From: Streptomyces sp. NBC_01214
Lineage (GTDB): Bacteria; Actinomycetota; Actinomycetes; Streptomycetales; Streptomycetaceae
Reading direction: 5' to 3'
Length of the DNA stretch: 64,000 nt
Assembly (NCBI RefSeq): GCF_026340975.1
Contig: NZ_JAPEOS010000001.1
Span: forward strand, 2,761,001-2,825,000
The notes beneath the pieces were generated by a model. That model did not search any database. It was not told the DNA's origin and saw nothing but the letters and a program-made list of their open reading frames with translations. The first letter of the stretch is position 1. The number at the start of each line of letters is the position of its first letter. This document shows, piece by piece, positions 17,729 through 25,750 of the stretch. The position numbers and the translations under genes are program-made.

Positions 17729-19090
17729 ATGGACCGCCGCATTTTCGGGCTGGAGAACGAGTACGGCGTCACGTGCACGTTCAGGGGACAGCGCCGACTG
17801 TCTCCTGACGAAGTGGCGCGCTACCTCTTCCGCCGTGTTGTGTCATGGGGCCGCAGCAGCAATGTCTTCCTGCGGAACGGCGCCCGCCTGTACCTCGACG
17901 TGGGTTCGCATCCGGAATATGCAACTCCCGAATGCGACAACGTGACCGAGCTGGTCACTCACGACAAAGCAGGCGAGCGCATTCTCGAAGGTCTGCTCGT
18001 CGACGCCGAACGACGCCTGCACGAGGAAGGAATCGCGGGCGACGTCTATCTCTTCAAGAACAACACCGACTCGGCGGGCAACTCGTACGGCTGCCACGAG
18101 AACTACCTGGTGGCCCGGCACGGGGAATTCTCCCGCCTGGCGGACATTCTCATTCCGTTCCTCGTCACGCGCCAGCTGATCTGTGGCGCCGGCAAGGTGC
18201 TGCAGACGCCGCGGGGTGCGGTCTACTGCGTGAGTCAGCGGGCCGAGCACATCTGGGAGGGCGTCAGCTCCGCGACGACCCGCTCGCGGCCGATCATCAA
18301 CACCCGGGACGAGCCGCACGCGGATGCCGAGCGCTACCGCAGGCTGCACGTGATCGTGGGTGACTCGAACATGTCCGAAACGACCATGCTGCTCAAGGTC
18401 GGGGCCACCGACCTGGTGCTGCGCATGATCGAGGCGGGCACGGTGATGCGGGACCTGACCCTGGAGAACCCGATCCGGGCGATCCGTGAGGTCAGCCACG
18501 ACATCACGGGTCAGCGCAAGGTGCGCCTCGCGAGCGGCCGGGAGGCTTCGGCGCTGGAGATCCAGCGGGAGTACTACGACAAGGCGGTGGACTTCGCCGA
18601 GCGCCGGGGGATCCGTACCGGCGTGGTGGACCAGGTGCTGGAGCTGTGGGGCCGCACGCTCGACGCGATCGACGCGGAGGACCTGGATCGGATCGGGACC
18701 GAGATCGACTGGGTCATGAAGTACCAGCTGATCGAGCGGTACCGGGCCAAGCACAACATGACCATGTCGAATCCGCGGGTGGCCCAGATAGACCTCGCGT
18801 ACCACGACATCCACCGTCGGCGCGGGCTGTACTACCTGCTGGAGCGCAAGGGGCAGGCGGCGCGGATCTGCAACGACCTGAAGATCTTCGAGGGCAAGTC
18901 GGTGCCCCCGCAGACGACGCGGGCGCGGCTGCGCGGGGACTTCATCCGGCGGGCGCAGGAGCAGCGGCGGGACTTCACGGTCGACTGGGTGCACCTGAAG
19001 CTCAATGACCAGGCGCAGCGGACGGTGCTGTGCAAGGACCCGTTCCGGTCGGTGGACGACCGGGTGGAGAAGCTGATCGCGGGCATGTAG
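17729..19090 (+). CDS. pafA: Pup--protein ligase PafA
   Basis: A 453-aa ligase that uses ATP to activate the C-terminal Glu of Pup and join it to target lysines. It is a paralogue of Dop: [13 protein letters not shown] at the start, [17 protein letters not shown], and [21 protein letters not shown] correspond block for block. The length equals that of characterised PafA proteins. It is separated from pup by the LacI/MFS pair, so ligase and tag are not co-transcribed. The start has no Shine-Dalgarno sequence and a TANNNT box six bases upstream. A strong hairpin follows the gene. Confidence 0.97.
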   Translation: MDRRIFGLENEYGVTCTFRGQRRLSPDEVARYLFRRVVSWGRSSNVFLRNGARLYLDVGSHPEYATPECDNVTELVTHDKAGERILEGLLVDAERRLHEEGIAGDVYLFKNNTDSAGNSYGCHENYLVARHGEFSRLADILIPFLVTRQLICGAGKVLQTPRGAVYCVSQRAEHIWEGVSSATTRSRPIINTRDEPHADAERYRRLHVIVGDSNMSETTMLLKVGATDLVLRMIEAGTVMRDLTLENPIRAIREVSHDITGQRKVRLASGREASALEIQREYYDKAVDFAERRGIRTGVVDQVLELWGRTLDAIDAEDLDRIGTEIDWVMKYQLIERYRAKHNMTMSNPRVAQIDLAYHDIHRRRGLYYLLERKGQAARICNDLKIFEGKSVPPQTTRARLRGDFIRRAQEQRRDFTVDWVHLKLNDQAQRTVLCKDPFRSVDDRVEKLIAGM

Positions 19091-19130
19091 GACCCGCAGA
19101 GTAACCGCAGTGTGACATCGCACTCCTCGC

Positions 19131-19163
19131 CAGGGCCCCGTACGTCTCTCGTACGGGGCCCTG
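19131..19163 (+). terminator. Terminator after pafA
   Basis: A perfect 14-bp stem (19131-19144 with 19150-19163) and a TCTCT loop. Confidence 0.85.
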
Positions 19164-19217
19164 TGCACGGCTTAGAGTGGCGAGCGACCGCTTTGCCGTC
19201 TGAGATCTGAGGAACAC

Positions 19218-20159
19218 GTGCGCCGACTTGCCGGCCTGCTTGTCGTACCCCTGCTGCTGCTGACGACCGCAGCGTGTGGCGACGACAGCGGCTCCGACTC
19301 CGCCCAGATGAAGAACGGGGCTCCCGCGATCACCAAGGGTGCCGCCTTCGGGGAGACGCCCACCCTGTCGAAGGGGAAGGGCGCGCCGCCCAAGGAGCTC
19401 AAGGTGGTGACCATCAGCGAGGGCGCCGGGCCGGTGCTCAAGAAGGACGACATCGCGCAGGTCCACTACCTCGGCCAGGTGTGGGACGGCAACGAGTCGT
19501 TCGACAAGAGCTTCGGGCGGCCCGCGCCCTTCGACGTGACGATCGGCGCCGGCGCGGTCATCAAGGGCTGGGACCAGGGCCTGGAGGGCCAGAAGGTCGG
19601 CAGCCGCGTCGAGCTGGTGATCCCGCCGGAGCTCGGTTACGGGGCCCAGGGCTCGCCCCCGAAGATCAAGCCGAACGCCACGCTGGTCTTCGTCGTGGAC
19701 ATCGTCAAGGGCACGTCCGTCCCGGCCTCGGCCACGGGCAAGGAGGTCGCCCAGGACAACAAGGACCTGCCCAAGGTCGGCACGAACACGGACGGCAAGG
19801 AAGTTTCGGTGACCGTCCCGAAGGACACCGCCGAGCCCACCAAGCTGGTCTCGGACTACGTCCTGGAGGGTGACGGCGCGGTCGTGAAGGACACCGACAG
19901 CGTCGTGGTCAGGTTCAACGGCAAGACGTGGAAGGACGACAAGTCCTTCGAGAGCACCTACACCAGTGGCCAGGCGATCACCTGGCCGCTGGGTGAGCTT
20001 TCGGTCAAGGGTCTGAAGGACGGCATCGTCGGCAAGAAGGCCGGCAGCCGCATCCTGCTGGTCATCCCGCCGGACCAGGCCTTCGGGGACAAGGAGCAGG
20101 GCACCATCCCGGCGAAGTCGACGCTGGTCTTCAGCCTCGACATCCTCGCGGTGATGTAA
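19218..20159 (+). CDS. Lipoprotein FKBP-type peptidyl-prolyl isomerase with two FKBP domains
   Basis: A 313-aa exported prolyl isomerase, expected to help fold proteins outside the membrane. The signal peptide ends with lipobox TAAC (Cys20). The first FKBP domain (about 65-165) has VHYLGQVWDGNESFDKSF and VIKGWDQGLEGQKVGSR. The second (about 200-312) is more divergent: its key segment reads LSVKGLKDGIVGKKAGSR and it lacks the Trp of the active site in the usual place, so it may be weakly active. GTG 19218 follows GAGGAA. A second, cytosolic FKBP gene follows after 43 bases, probably in the same operon. Confidence 0.93.
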   Translation: MRRLAGLLVVPLLLLTTAACGDDSGSDSAQMKNGAPAITKGAAFGETPTLSKGKGAPPKELKVVTISEGAGPVLKKDDIAQVHYLGQVWDGNESFDKSFGRPAPFDVTIGAGAVIKGWDQGLEGQKVGSRVELVIPPELGYGAQGSPPKIKPNATLVFVVDIVKGTSVPASATGKEVAQDNKDLPKVGTNTDGKEVSVTVPKDTAEPTKLVSDYVLEGDGAVVKDTDSVVVRFNGKTWKDDKSFESTYTSGQAITWPLGELSVKGLKDGIVGKKAGSRILLVIPPDQAFGDKEQGTIPAKSTLVFSLDILAVM

Positions 20160-20202
20160 GACTGTTCCGGTTGACCGTTTCGTACGTATGAGGAGAAGTT
20201 CC

Positions 20203-20580
20203 GTGAGTGACCTCCAGAAGCCCGAGATCGACTTCCCCGAGGGCGAGGCCCCCAAGGACCTCGTGATCGACGACATCTGGGTGGGCGACGGCGCCGAGGC
20301 CAAGAAGGGCGACCGGGTCTCCGTCCACTACGTGGGTGTGGCCTTCTCCACCGGTGAGGAGTTCGACGCCTCCTGGAACCGCGGTTCCGCGCTGCAGTTC
20401 CAGCTCGGCATCGGTCAGGTCATCGCAGGCTGGGACCAGGGCGTCCAGGGCATGAAGGTCGGTGGCCGCCGCAAGCTGACGATCCCGGCGCACCTCGCGT
20501 ACGGCGACCGTGGCGCGGGCGGTGCGATCGCCCCGGGCGAGACGCTGATCTTCGTCTGCGACCTGGTCAAGGTCGGCTGA
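20203..20580 (+). CDS. Cytosolic FKBP-type peptidyl-prolyl isomerase
   Basis: A 125-aa single-domain FKBP with no signal peptide. Active-site segments are complete: VSVHYVGVAFSTGEEFDASW, VIAGWDQGVQGMKVGGRR and IPAHLAYGDRGAGG. GTG 20203 has AGGAGAA at 20191-20197; an in-frame start at 20188 is rejected because it precedes this site. It is the second gene of an apparent two-gene FKBP operon between pafA and pafB, and ends in a strong terminator with a T run. Confidence 0.95.
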   Translation: MSDLQKPEIDFPEGEAPKDLVIDDIWVGDGAEAKKGDRVSVHYVGVAFSTGEEFDASWNRGSALQFQLGIGQVIAGWDQGVQGMKVGGRRKLTIPAHLAYGDRGAGGAIAPGETLIFVCDLVKVG

Positions 20581-20602
20581 TCCGGTCATCCGCGATCGGT
20601 GC

Positions 20603-20639
20603 AGGGGCCCCCGCCGTCCGGCGGGGGCCCCTCGCTTTT
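20603..20639 (+). terminator. Intrinsic terminator after the FKBP operon
   Basis: A perfect 14-bp stem (20603-20616 with 20619-20632) with TTTT at 20635-20638 shortly after. Confidence 0.9.
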
Positions 20640-20752
20640 GCCCGGGCGCGCCGGGGCGGTACGGTCAACGGTCAACGGGTCCGTCCGCAACCGGGCGTGG
20701 CCCGTGTGACGGTCCGACGGATGTGCAGGCGGAGAAGGGCGGAAGGGCGTCG

Positions 20753-21709
20753 ATGGCGATTGCCAAGGCCGAGCGGCTGATGAATCTGGCGCTGTGTCTG
20801 CTGGGGACCCGCCGGCCGCTCAGCAAGCGGGAGTTGCGCGGTTCCATCGAGGCCTACATGGAAGCCGGCAACGACGAGTCGTTCAACCGCATGTTCGAGC
20901 GGGACAAGGACGACCTGCGCGAACTCGGCCTCGTCATCGAGACGGTGGAGAACCTGGACGGCGAGACCGGTTACCTGGCCCGCCGGGACAGCAACCGGTT
21001 GCCTCCCGTCTCGCTGGACGCCGAGGAGGCCGCGGCCCTTGGGCTGGCGGCCAAGGTCTGGCAGCAGGCGCGGTTGGCGGGGGCCGCCAGCGGGGCCCTG
21101 CAGAAGCTGCGCGCGGGCGGGATGCCCGAGGCGGAGGACCCGTACGAGGGGCAGCACAGTGCGATCGAGCCGCGCATCCCGGTCCACGAGGCGGCCTTCG
21201 AGCCGCTGATGCTGGCCTGCCGGGACCGCCGGCCGGTGGTCTTCGACTACCGCAAGTCCACCGCCGCCCGGCCCGAGGCCCGGCAGGTGGAGCCCTGGGC
21301 GCTGGAGTGCTGGCGCGGCCACTGGTACCTGGCCGGTTACGACCGCGACCGCGGGGCGGAGCGGGTGTTCCGGCTCTCCCGGATCACCGGCAAGGTCCGC
21401 TCCCGGGCCGCGAAGTACACCGCCGACGTGCCGGACGTGGTGACCGTGCGGGAGACCGTGGCGAGCTGGGCCGGGGAGAGCGCGGACCGCAGCGCGCTGA
21501 TCCGGCTGCGGGCCGGGGCGGGCTACCCGCTGCGGGCCAAGGCCACCGCGGTCCGCGAGGGCGGGGACGGCTGGGACGAGCTGGAGATCCCGTACGGGCA
21601 CGGGCTGGACGCCTGGCTCGTGGAGTTCGGGCCCGACGTCGTCGTGGTCGGTCCGCCCGACCTGCGGGCGGACGTGGTGGACCGGCTGCGGGCCGTGGCC
21701 GGGGCCTGA
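20753..21709 (+). CDS. pafB: WYL-domain transcriptional regulator PafB
   Basis: A 318-aa regulator with an N-terminal winged-helix region (about 1-85), a middle region, and a WYL domain including CWRGHWYLAGYDRDR and RVFRLSRI near residues 185-205, then a C-terminal extension. In mycobacteria PafB and PafC act as a heterodimer that drives the RecA/LexA-independent DNA damage response, with the WYL domain sensing single-stranded DNA. ATG 20753 follows GGAAGGGC. It is followed by pafC after 103 bases. Orthology rests on order (pafB-pafC-tatA-tatC-helY) as well as sequence. Confidence 0.93.
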   Translation: MAIAKAERLMNLALCLLGTRRPLSKRELRGSIEAYMEAGNDESFNRMFERDKDDLRELGLVIETVENLDGETGYLARRDSNRLPPVSLDAEEAAALGLAAKVWQQARLAGAASGALQKLRAGGMPEAEDPYEGQHSAIEPRIPVHEAAFEPLMLACRDRRPVVFDYRKSTAARPEARQVEPWALECWRGHWYLAGYDRDRGAERVFRLSRITGKVRSRAAKYTADVPDVVTVRETVASWAGESADRSALIRLRAGAGYPLRAKATAVREGGDGWDELEIPYGHGLDAWLVEFGPDVVVVGPPDLRADVVDRLRAVAGA

Positions 21710-21812
21710 GCGGGCCCGATCCCGGGGCCCGCGGGCCCGGCGGCCGATCCGCGGCCGCAGCGTTCCACAAGAGCGACATCCAAGACGTGCCCTGAGGGGG
21801 AGACGTACCAGC

Positions 21813-22781
21813 ATGGCTGCCAACGCCATCGACCAGACCCGCCGGATGCTGTCCCTGGTGACCTATCTGCGCGAGCGCCCCGGCGCGCACGTCGCGGACG
21901 TCGCGCGCGCCTTCGGGATCACGGAGGACGAGCTGATCTCGGACCTCGACGTGCTGCCCATGTGCGGGACGAGCTTCCGGGGCGGGGACCTGCTCGACAT
22001 CGACACCGACGGGGAGCGCATCTGGTGGCGCAACCCCGACGCCTCGGGGGAGTCCACCGCCGAGCCGCTGCGGCTGGCCGCCGACGAGGCGACCGCGCTG
22101 CTGGTGGCCGCGCGCGCGGTGGCCACCTTGCCGGGGCTGCGCGAGAGCGACCGGAACGCCCTGCTGCGGGCCACGGCCAAGCTGGAGGCGGCCGCGGGCG
22201 AGGTGGCCGGGGCCAGCTCCCGGCTGTCGGTGACCTTCGAGTCCGAGGGCGGGGTCTTCGCGGACGTCGACCGGGCCATCGCGGAGCGCCGGCGGCTGTG
22301 GCTGCGCTACTACTCGCCCGCGCGGGACGAGCTCACCGAGCGCACGGTCGACCCGATCCGGCTCTTCGCGGTGGGCCACACGTACATGGAGGGCTGGTGT
22401 CACCTCTCGGAGGCCCGGCGCACCTTCCGCCTCGACCGGGTCGCGGAGATCCGGCTGCTGGACGAGCGGGCCGAGCCGCCCGCCATCGAGCCGCGCGACC
22501 TGTCCGAGGGCCTGGTCCAGCCGGCGGCCGAGGACCCGGAGGTCGTGGTCGAGGTGGGGCCGGGCGGGCGCTGGGTCGCCGAGTACTACCCGCACGACAG
22601 CGCGGAGGAGCTGACCGGGGGCGGTCTGCGGATCACCCTGCGCAGCCCGGACCCGGCCTCGTTGCGCCGGCTGGCGCTGCGGCTGGGCCGCGAGGGCCGG
22701 ATCGTCGCTCCGGCCGAGCTGGCGGACAGCGCGCGCAGCGCCGCCCGGGAGGCCCTGGCGGGGTACGGGGAACAGGTCTGA
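21813..22781 (+). CDS. pafC: WYL-domain transcriptional regulator PafC
   Basis: A 322-aa partner of PafB, with an N-terminal helix-turn-helix (TRRMLSLVTYLRERPGAHVADVARAF), a central region containing RLAADEATALLVAAR, and a WYL-type domain around HTYMEGWCHLSEARRTFRLD, where the signature W-Y-L is WCH. ATG 21813 is preceded by GAGGGGGAGA. As with pafB the likely role is transcription of DNA repair genes when single-stranded DNA appears. The next gene starts 14 bases after the stop, so a longer operon through the Zn-ribbon gene is likely. Confidence 0.93.
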   Translation: MAANAIDQTRRMLSLVTYLRERPGAHVADVARAFGITEDELISDLDVLPMCGTSFRGGDLLDIDTDGERIWWRNPDASGESTAEPLRLAADEATALLVAARAVATLPGLRESDRNALLRATAKLEAAAGEVAGASSRLSVTFESEGGVFADVDRAIAERRRLWLRYYSPARDELTERTVDPIRLFAVGHTYMEGWCHLSEARRTFRLDRVAEIRLLDERAEPPAIEPRDLSEGLVQPAAEDPEVVVEVGPGGRWVAEYYPHDSAEELTGGGLRITLRSPDPASLRRLALRLGREGRIVAPAELADSARSAAREALAGYGEQV

Positions 22782-22795
22782 GGGGAACGCGCTCG

Positions 22796-23023
22796 ATGTC
22801 GCCAACGTCCGGGCCCGTCGCCTTCAAGGCTTCTTGTCCCGACTGCCGGGCCCGCTTCGAGCTGGACGCGGGCGCCCTGCGGCTGGCCATCGGCGGGAGC
22901 AGGCGGACCACCTTCTATTCCTTCACCTGTCCCGAATGCGGTGCCGCCGTACGCAAACCCGCCGGCGAGCGGATCGTGGAACTGCTCACCGGTGGTGGCG
23001 TGAGCACCCTGCGCAGCGTCTGA
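22796..23023 (+). CDS. Small zinc-ribbon protein
   Basis: A 75-aa hypothetical protein with CPDC (Cys14-Cys17) and CPEC (Cys45-Cys48) knuckles, fitting one zinc ribbon of the form seen in small RNA- or DNA-binding or adaptor proteins. The linker between the knuckles is about 27 residues, and the C-terminal 20 residues form a possible helix. ATG 22796 has GAGGGGAA about 10 bases ahead. It lies 14 bases after pafC, and so is probably co-expressed with it. No specific function can be named. Confidence 0.75.
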   Translation: MSPTSGPVAFKASCPDCRARFELDAGALRLAIGGSRRTTFYSFTCPECGAAVRKPAGERIVELLTGGGVSTLRSV

Positions 23024-23037
23024 CCGGGCGGGTGGCC

Positions 23038-23043
23038 TAGGCT
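23038..23043 (+). promoter_or_regulatory. Candidate -10 box of leaderless small membrane-protein gene
   Basis: TAGGCT is followed by exactly six bases and then ATG 23050. No ribosome-binding site lies between. Confidence 0.45.
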
Positions 23044-23049
23044 CGCCCC

Positions 23050-23250
23050 ATGCTGTGGCCGATGTTCGCAATTGTCCTGGGCTTCCTCGGAGTGGCCGTG
23101 CTCGCCGTGCTCGCGGTGCGGGTGTACGTGGAGGTGCGCAGACTGGCCTCCCAGGTGGCGCAGGCCAGCCGCCGGGTCACCGAGGCCTCGGCGGACCTCG
23201 AGCGGGCGGCCGTCGACCTGGCCCGGGCGGGACACGACGTACGTCCCTGA
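23050..23250 (+). CDS. Small single-pass membrane protein
   Basis: A 66-aa protein with one hydrophobic segment (about residues 5-24), then a helical, charged tail of about 40 residues with heptad-like spacing (VEVRRLASQVAQASRRVTEA) likely to form an amphipathic or coiled helix in the cytoplasm. The layout resembles the TatA/TatB fold (short membrane helix followed by a long helix) and DUF948-type proteins, but the FG hinge of TatA is absent. It lies just ahead of tatA and tatC in the pafBC-tat region. The start has no Shine-Dalgarno sequence. Function is not known; a Tat-accessory role is only a guess. Confidence 0.65.
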   Translation: MLWPMFAIVLGFLGVAVLAVLAVRVYVEVRRLASQVAQASRRVTEASADLERAAVDLARAGHDVRP

Positions 23251-23283
23251 CAGGGGGACGAACGCGTTGTAACGGGGCATGGT

Positions 23284-23347
23284 GTACCTGCCCAGGTACA
23301 ACCGCGGGGACCCCCGGGGATTGCCGGGCGTTAACCCCCGGGGGTTA
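23284..23347 (+). promoter_or_regulatory. Palindromes upstream of tatA
   Basis: GTACCTG (23284-23290) and CAGGTAC (23293-23299) form a palindrome, and TAACCCCC/GGGGGTTA (23332-23347) is a perfect 16-bp palindrome. A related ACCCCCGGGGAT lies at about 23310-23321, 24 bases ahead of it. TACGAT at 23346-23351 is a -10 candidate that touches the palindrome, so a repressor bound here could control tatA. Confidence 0.5.
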
Positions 23348-23419
23348 CGATCCTCGGTAGAGCAAGTCCTAGGCGCCCGTCCGGCGTGCTGTGAACCTCG
23401 GAGAAGAAGGAAGATACCT

Positions 23420-23710
23420 ATGGGCAACTTCAGGGGTTGGGAAATCCTCGTCATTGTCGGACTCATCATCCTGCTGTTCGGCGCCAAGAAGCTCCCTGAC
23501 ATGGCCCGCTCCCTCGGCAAGTCGGCCCGCATCCTCAAGAGCGAGGCCAAGGCCATGAAGAAGGACGGCGAGGGTGACGACGTCGCCGCCGCCGCGCCCG
23601 CGGACCAGTCCGCGCAGCAGCCCGTCGCCCCGCGTACCATCCAGGCCGCTCCGGGTGACGTCAGCAGCTCGCGTCCGGTCAGCGAGCCGAACCGCACCGC
23701 CCAGGGCTGA
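23420..23710 (+). CDS. tatA: Sec-independent protein translocase subunit TatA
   Basis: A 96-aa Tat pore subunit. A short membrane helix (about 5-22, WEILVIVGLIILLFG) is followed by the hinge and the amphipathic helix FGAKKLPDMARSLGKSARILK, which is the TatA/E signature, then a Lys/Glu- and Ala/Pro-rich tail. With TatC it moves folded proteins with twin-Arg signals across the membrane. ATG 23420 has GAAGAAGGAAG upstream. tatC follows after 47 bases, and no tatB is present here, as usual in Streptomyces where tatB is elsewhere. Confidence 0.96.
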   Translation: MGNFRGWEILVIVGLIILLFGAKKLPDMARSLGKSARILKSEAKAMKKDGEGDDVAAAAPADQSAQQPVAPRTIQAAPGDVSSSRPVSEPNRTAQG

Positions 23711-23757
23711 CACCCGCCGTACACGCCAGTCATCTGCAACGAGACAAGGGACGTGGG

Positions 23758-24723
23758 TTGCTCAACTCTGCCCGCAAGCAGGAGAAGAAGGAACGGCAGG
23801 CGAAGGACGCCGAAGGGCGCATGCCTCTCGTCGAGCACCTGCGTGAGCTTCGTAACCGCCTGCTGAAGTCGGTCCTGGCGATCGTGGTGATCACGATCAT
23901 CGCCGCGTTCTTCTACCGGGAGATCATCAACTTCCTGTTGAAGCCGATGCTGGACTCCGTCGGCTGTACGGACGGTGTGGTGACCCAGCGCAACGGCCGC
24001 CCCTGCGCCGACATGACCGTGAACGGCCTGATCTCGGCGTTCTCGATCGCCCTGAAGGTCGCGCTGATGGCCGGTGTGGTGCTGTCCGCCCCGGTGTGGC
24101 TGTACCAGCTGTGGGCGTTCGCCGCGCCCGGACTGCACAGCCACGAGAAGAAGTACGCGCGGAGCTTCGTGGCGGTCGGCGCGCCCCTCTTCCTGACCGG
24201 CGCGGTGATCGCGTACAAGATCCTCCCGCAGACCGCGACGATCATGCTCGAGTTCACCCCCGACCACGCGCGCAACCTGCTGCCGGTCGACGACTACCTC
24301 GACCTGGTCACCCGCATGGTGATCGTGTTCGGCCTGGCCTTCGAGCTACCGCTGCTGCTGATCCTGCTGAACTTCACCGGTGTGCTCACCGGAAAGCGGC
24401 TGGCGGGCTGGTGGCGGGGCATGGTCCTCGGCATCACGATCTTCGCCGCCTTCGCGACGCCCACCGGTGACCCGCCGACGATGCTCGCGCTGGCCGTGCC
24501 CATCGTGGCCCTCTACTTCGCCGCCCTCGGCATCTGTCTCCTCAACGACCGCAGGCGCAGGCGCAACGACCCCGACGCGGAACTGAGCGACGACGAGGCC
24601 TCCCAGCTGGACCTCACGCCGTCGCCGATCGGCGAGCTGGAATCCGTCCCGGCCCCCGCGGCGCTGCCCGAGCAGGCCGACGGCGGACGCCAGCGGATCA
24701 ACGGATACGACGACGCCACCTGA
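23758..24723 (+). CDS. tatC: Sec-independent protein translocase subunit TatC
   Basis: A 321-aa polytopic membrane protein with six helices. MPLVEHLRELRNRLLKS is the conserved first cytoplasmic segment, and FELPLLLILLNFTGVLT and FATPTGDPPTML are typical later blocks. It recognises twin-Arg signal peptides. The TTG at 23758 gives the N-terminal basic extension common in Streptomyces TatC, with AAGGGA upstream; ATG 23821 is a shorter alternative. The C-terminal 55 residues are acidic and hydrophilic. A hairpin follows before the lipid-kinase gene. Confidence 0.95.
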   Translation: MLNSARKQEKKERQAKDAEGRMPLVEHLRELRNRLLKSVLAIVVITIIAAFFYREIINFLLKPMLDSVGCTDGVVTQRNGRPCADMTVNGLISAFSIALKVALMAGVVLSAPVWLYQLWAFAAPGLHSHEKKYARSFVAVGAPLFLTGAVIAYKILPQTATIMLEFTPDHARNLLPVDDYLDLVTRMVIVFGLAFELPLLLILLNFTGVLTGKRLAGWWRGMVLGITIFAAFATPTGDPPTMLALAVPIVALYFAALGICLLNDRRRRRNDPDAELSDDEASQLDLTPSPIGELESVPAPAALPEQADGGRQRINGYDDAT

Positions 24724-24767
24724 CGGGTGCGCCCCCGGCCACCGCCGGGAGGTGCCCCCGGGGGCGA

Positions 24768-24791
24768 CCGGAGCCCGAGAAAGGGCTCCGG
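24768..24791 (+). terminator. Terminator-like hairpin after tatC
   Basis: CCGGAGCCC (24768-24776) pairs with GGGCTCCGG (24783-24791), 9 bp with a GAGAAA loop. It ends just ahead of the next gene's candidate -10 box (TACATT, 24792-24797). Confidence 0.6.
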
Positions 24792-24804
24792 TACATTCCC
24801 GTGG

Positions 24805-25704
24805 ATGAGCCACGAGGTCACCCTCTTCGTCAATCCCACAGCCGGACGCGGCCGGGGCGCGCACGCCGCGCAGCCGGCCGCTTCGGCCGTCCGGGAGGCC
24901 GGATTCTCCGTCCGGACCGTCGTGGGCGCCGACGCGCCCGACGCGCTGGCCCGACTGACGGCCGCCGTCCGTGAGGGCACCGGTGCGGTGATCGCGGTGG
25001 GCGGCGACGGGATGGTCTCCCTCGCGCTCCAGGCCCTGGCGGGGACGCCGGTGCCGCTCGGGGTGGTCGCGGTGGGCACCGGTAACGACTTCGCGCGGGC
25101 GATGGGGCTGCCCGTACGGGAGCCGGCGCGGGCCGGGCGGATCGCCGCCGAAGCCGTCAAGGAGAGCCGGATCCGGGAGATCGACCTGGGCCGGGTGGGC
25201 GGCGCCGACTACGAGAAGTGGTTCGGGACCGTGCTGTGCTCCGGCTTCGACTCGCGGGTCAACGACCGGGGCAACCGGATGCGGCTGCCGGTCGGGCGGT
25301 TCAAGTACGACCTGGCGATGATCGCGGAGCTGGCCGCCTTCCGGCCGTTCCCGTACCGGATCACCCTGGACGACGGGCCGGTGATCGAGACCGAGGCCAC
25401 GCTGGTGGCCGTCGGCAACGGATCCTCCTACGGCGGGGGCATGCGCATCTGCGCGGACGCCGTCCCCGACGACGGGCTCTTCGACGTCACGGTGGTCGGC
25501 GACTGTAGCCGGGCCACCCTGCTCAAGGTGTTCCCGCAGGTCTACAAGGGCCGCCACCTCGGCCATCCGAAGGTGACCGTCCACCGGGCCAGGAAGATCA
25601 GCCTGGAGGCGGCGGGCCTCGGCGCGTACGCCGACGGCGAGCCGCTGGGGGCGCTGCCGGTGACCGCGGAATGCGTTCCCCGGGCCGTCCGGCTGCTCAC
25701 TTAA
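24805..25704 (+). CDS. Diacylglycerol/sphingosine-kinase-family lipid kinase
   Basis: A 299-aa cytosolic or membrane-associated kinase that phosphorylates diacylglycerol or a related lipid. Signatures are VNPTAGRGRG at the N-terminus (the family's NPxSG-type block), VIAVGGDGMVSLAL with the GGDG catalytic motif, and GVVAVGTGNDFARAM. ATG 24805 is chosen over in-frame codons further up because the conserved domain starts directly there. No ribosome-binding site is visible, and TACATT lies seven bases ahead, which again suggests a leaderless message. It stands between tatC and helY, as in other Streptomyces. The lipid substrate is not certain. Confidence 0.92.
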   Translation: MSHEVTLFVNPTAGRGRGAHAAQPAASAVREAGFSVRTVVGADAPDALARLTAAVREGTGAVIAVGGDGMVSLALQALAGTPVPLGVVAVGTGNDFARAMGLPVREPARAGRIAAEAVKESRIREIDLGRVGGADYEKWFGTVLCSGFDSRVNDRGNRMRLPVGRFKYDLAMIAELAAFRPFPYRITLDDGPVIETEATLVAVGNGSSYGGGMRICADAVPDDGLFDVTVVGDCSRATLLKVFPQVYKGRHLGHPKVTVHRARKISLEAAGLGAYADGEPLGALPVTAECVPRAVRLLT

Positions 25705-25750
25705 ATGATCGCGACTGTTGTCAGAGGTGGCGGGTAGGCTCGACAGCAAG

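Noticed and set aside
20188..20202. Longer start for the cytosolic FKBP
   Set aside because: It precedes the AGGAG site that sits correctly for GTG 20203.
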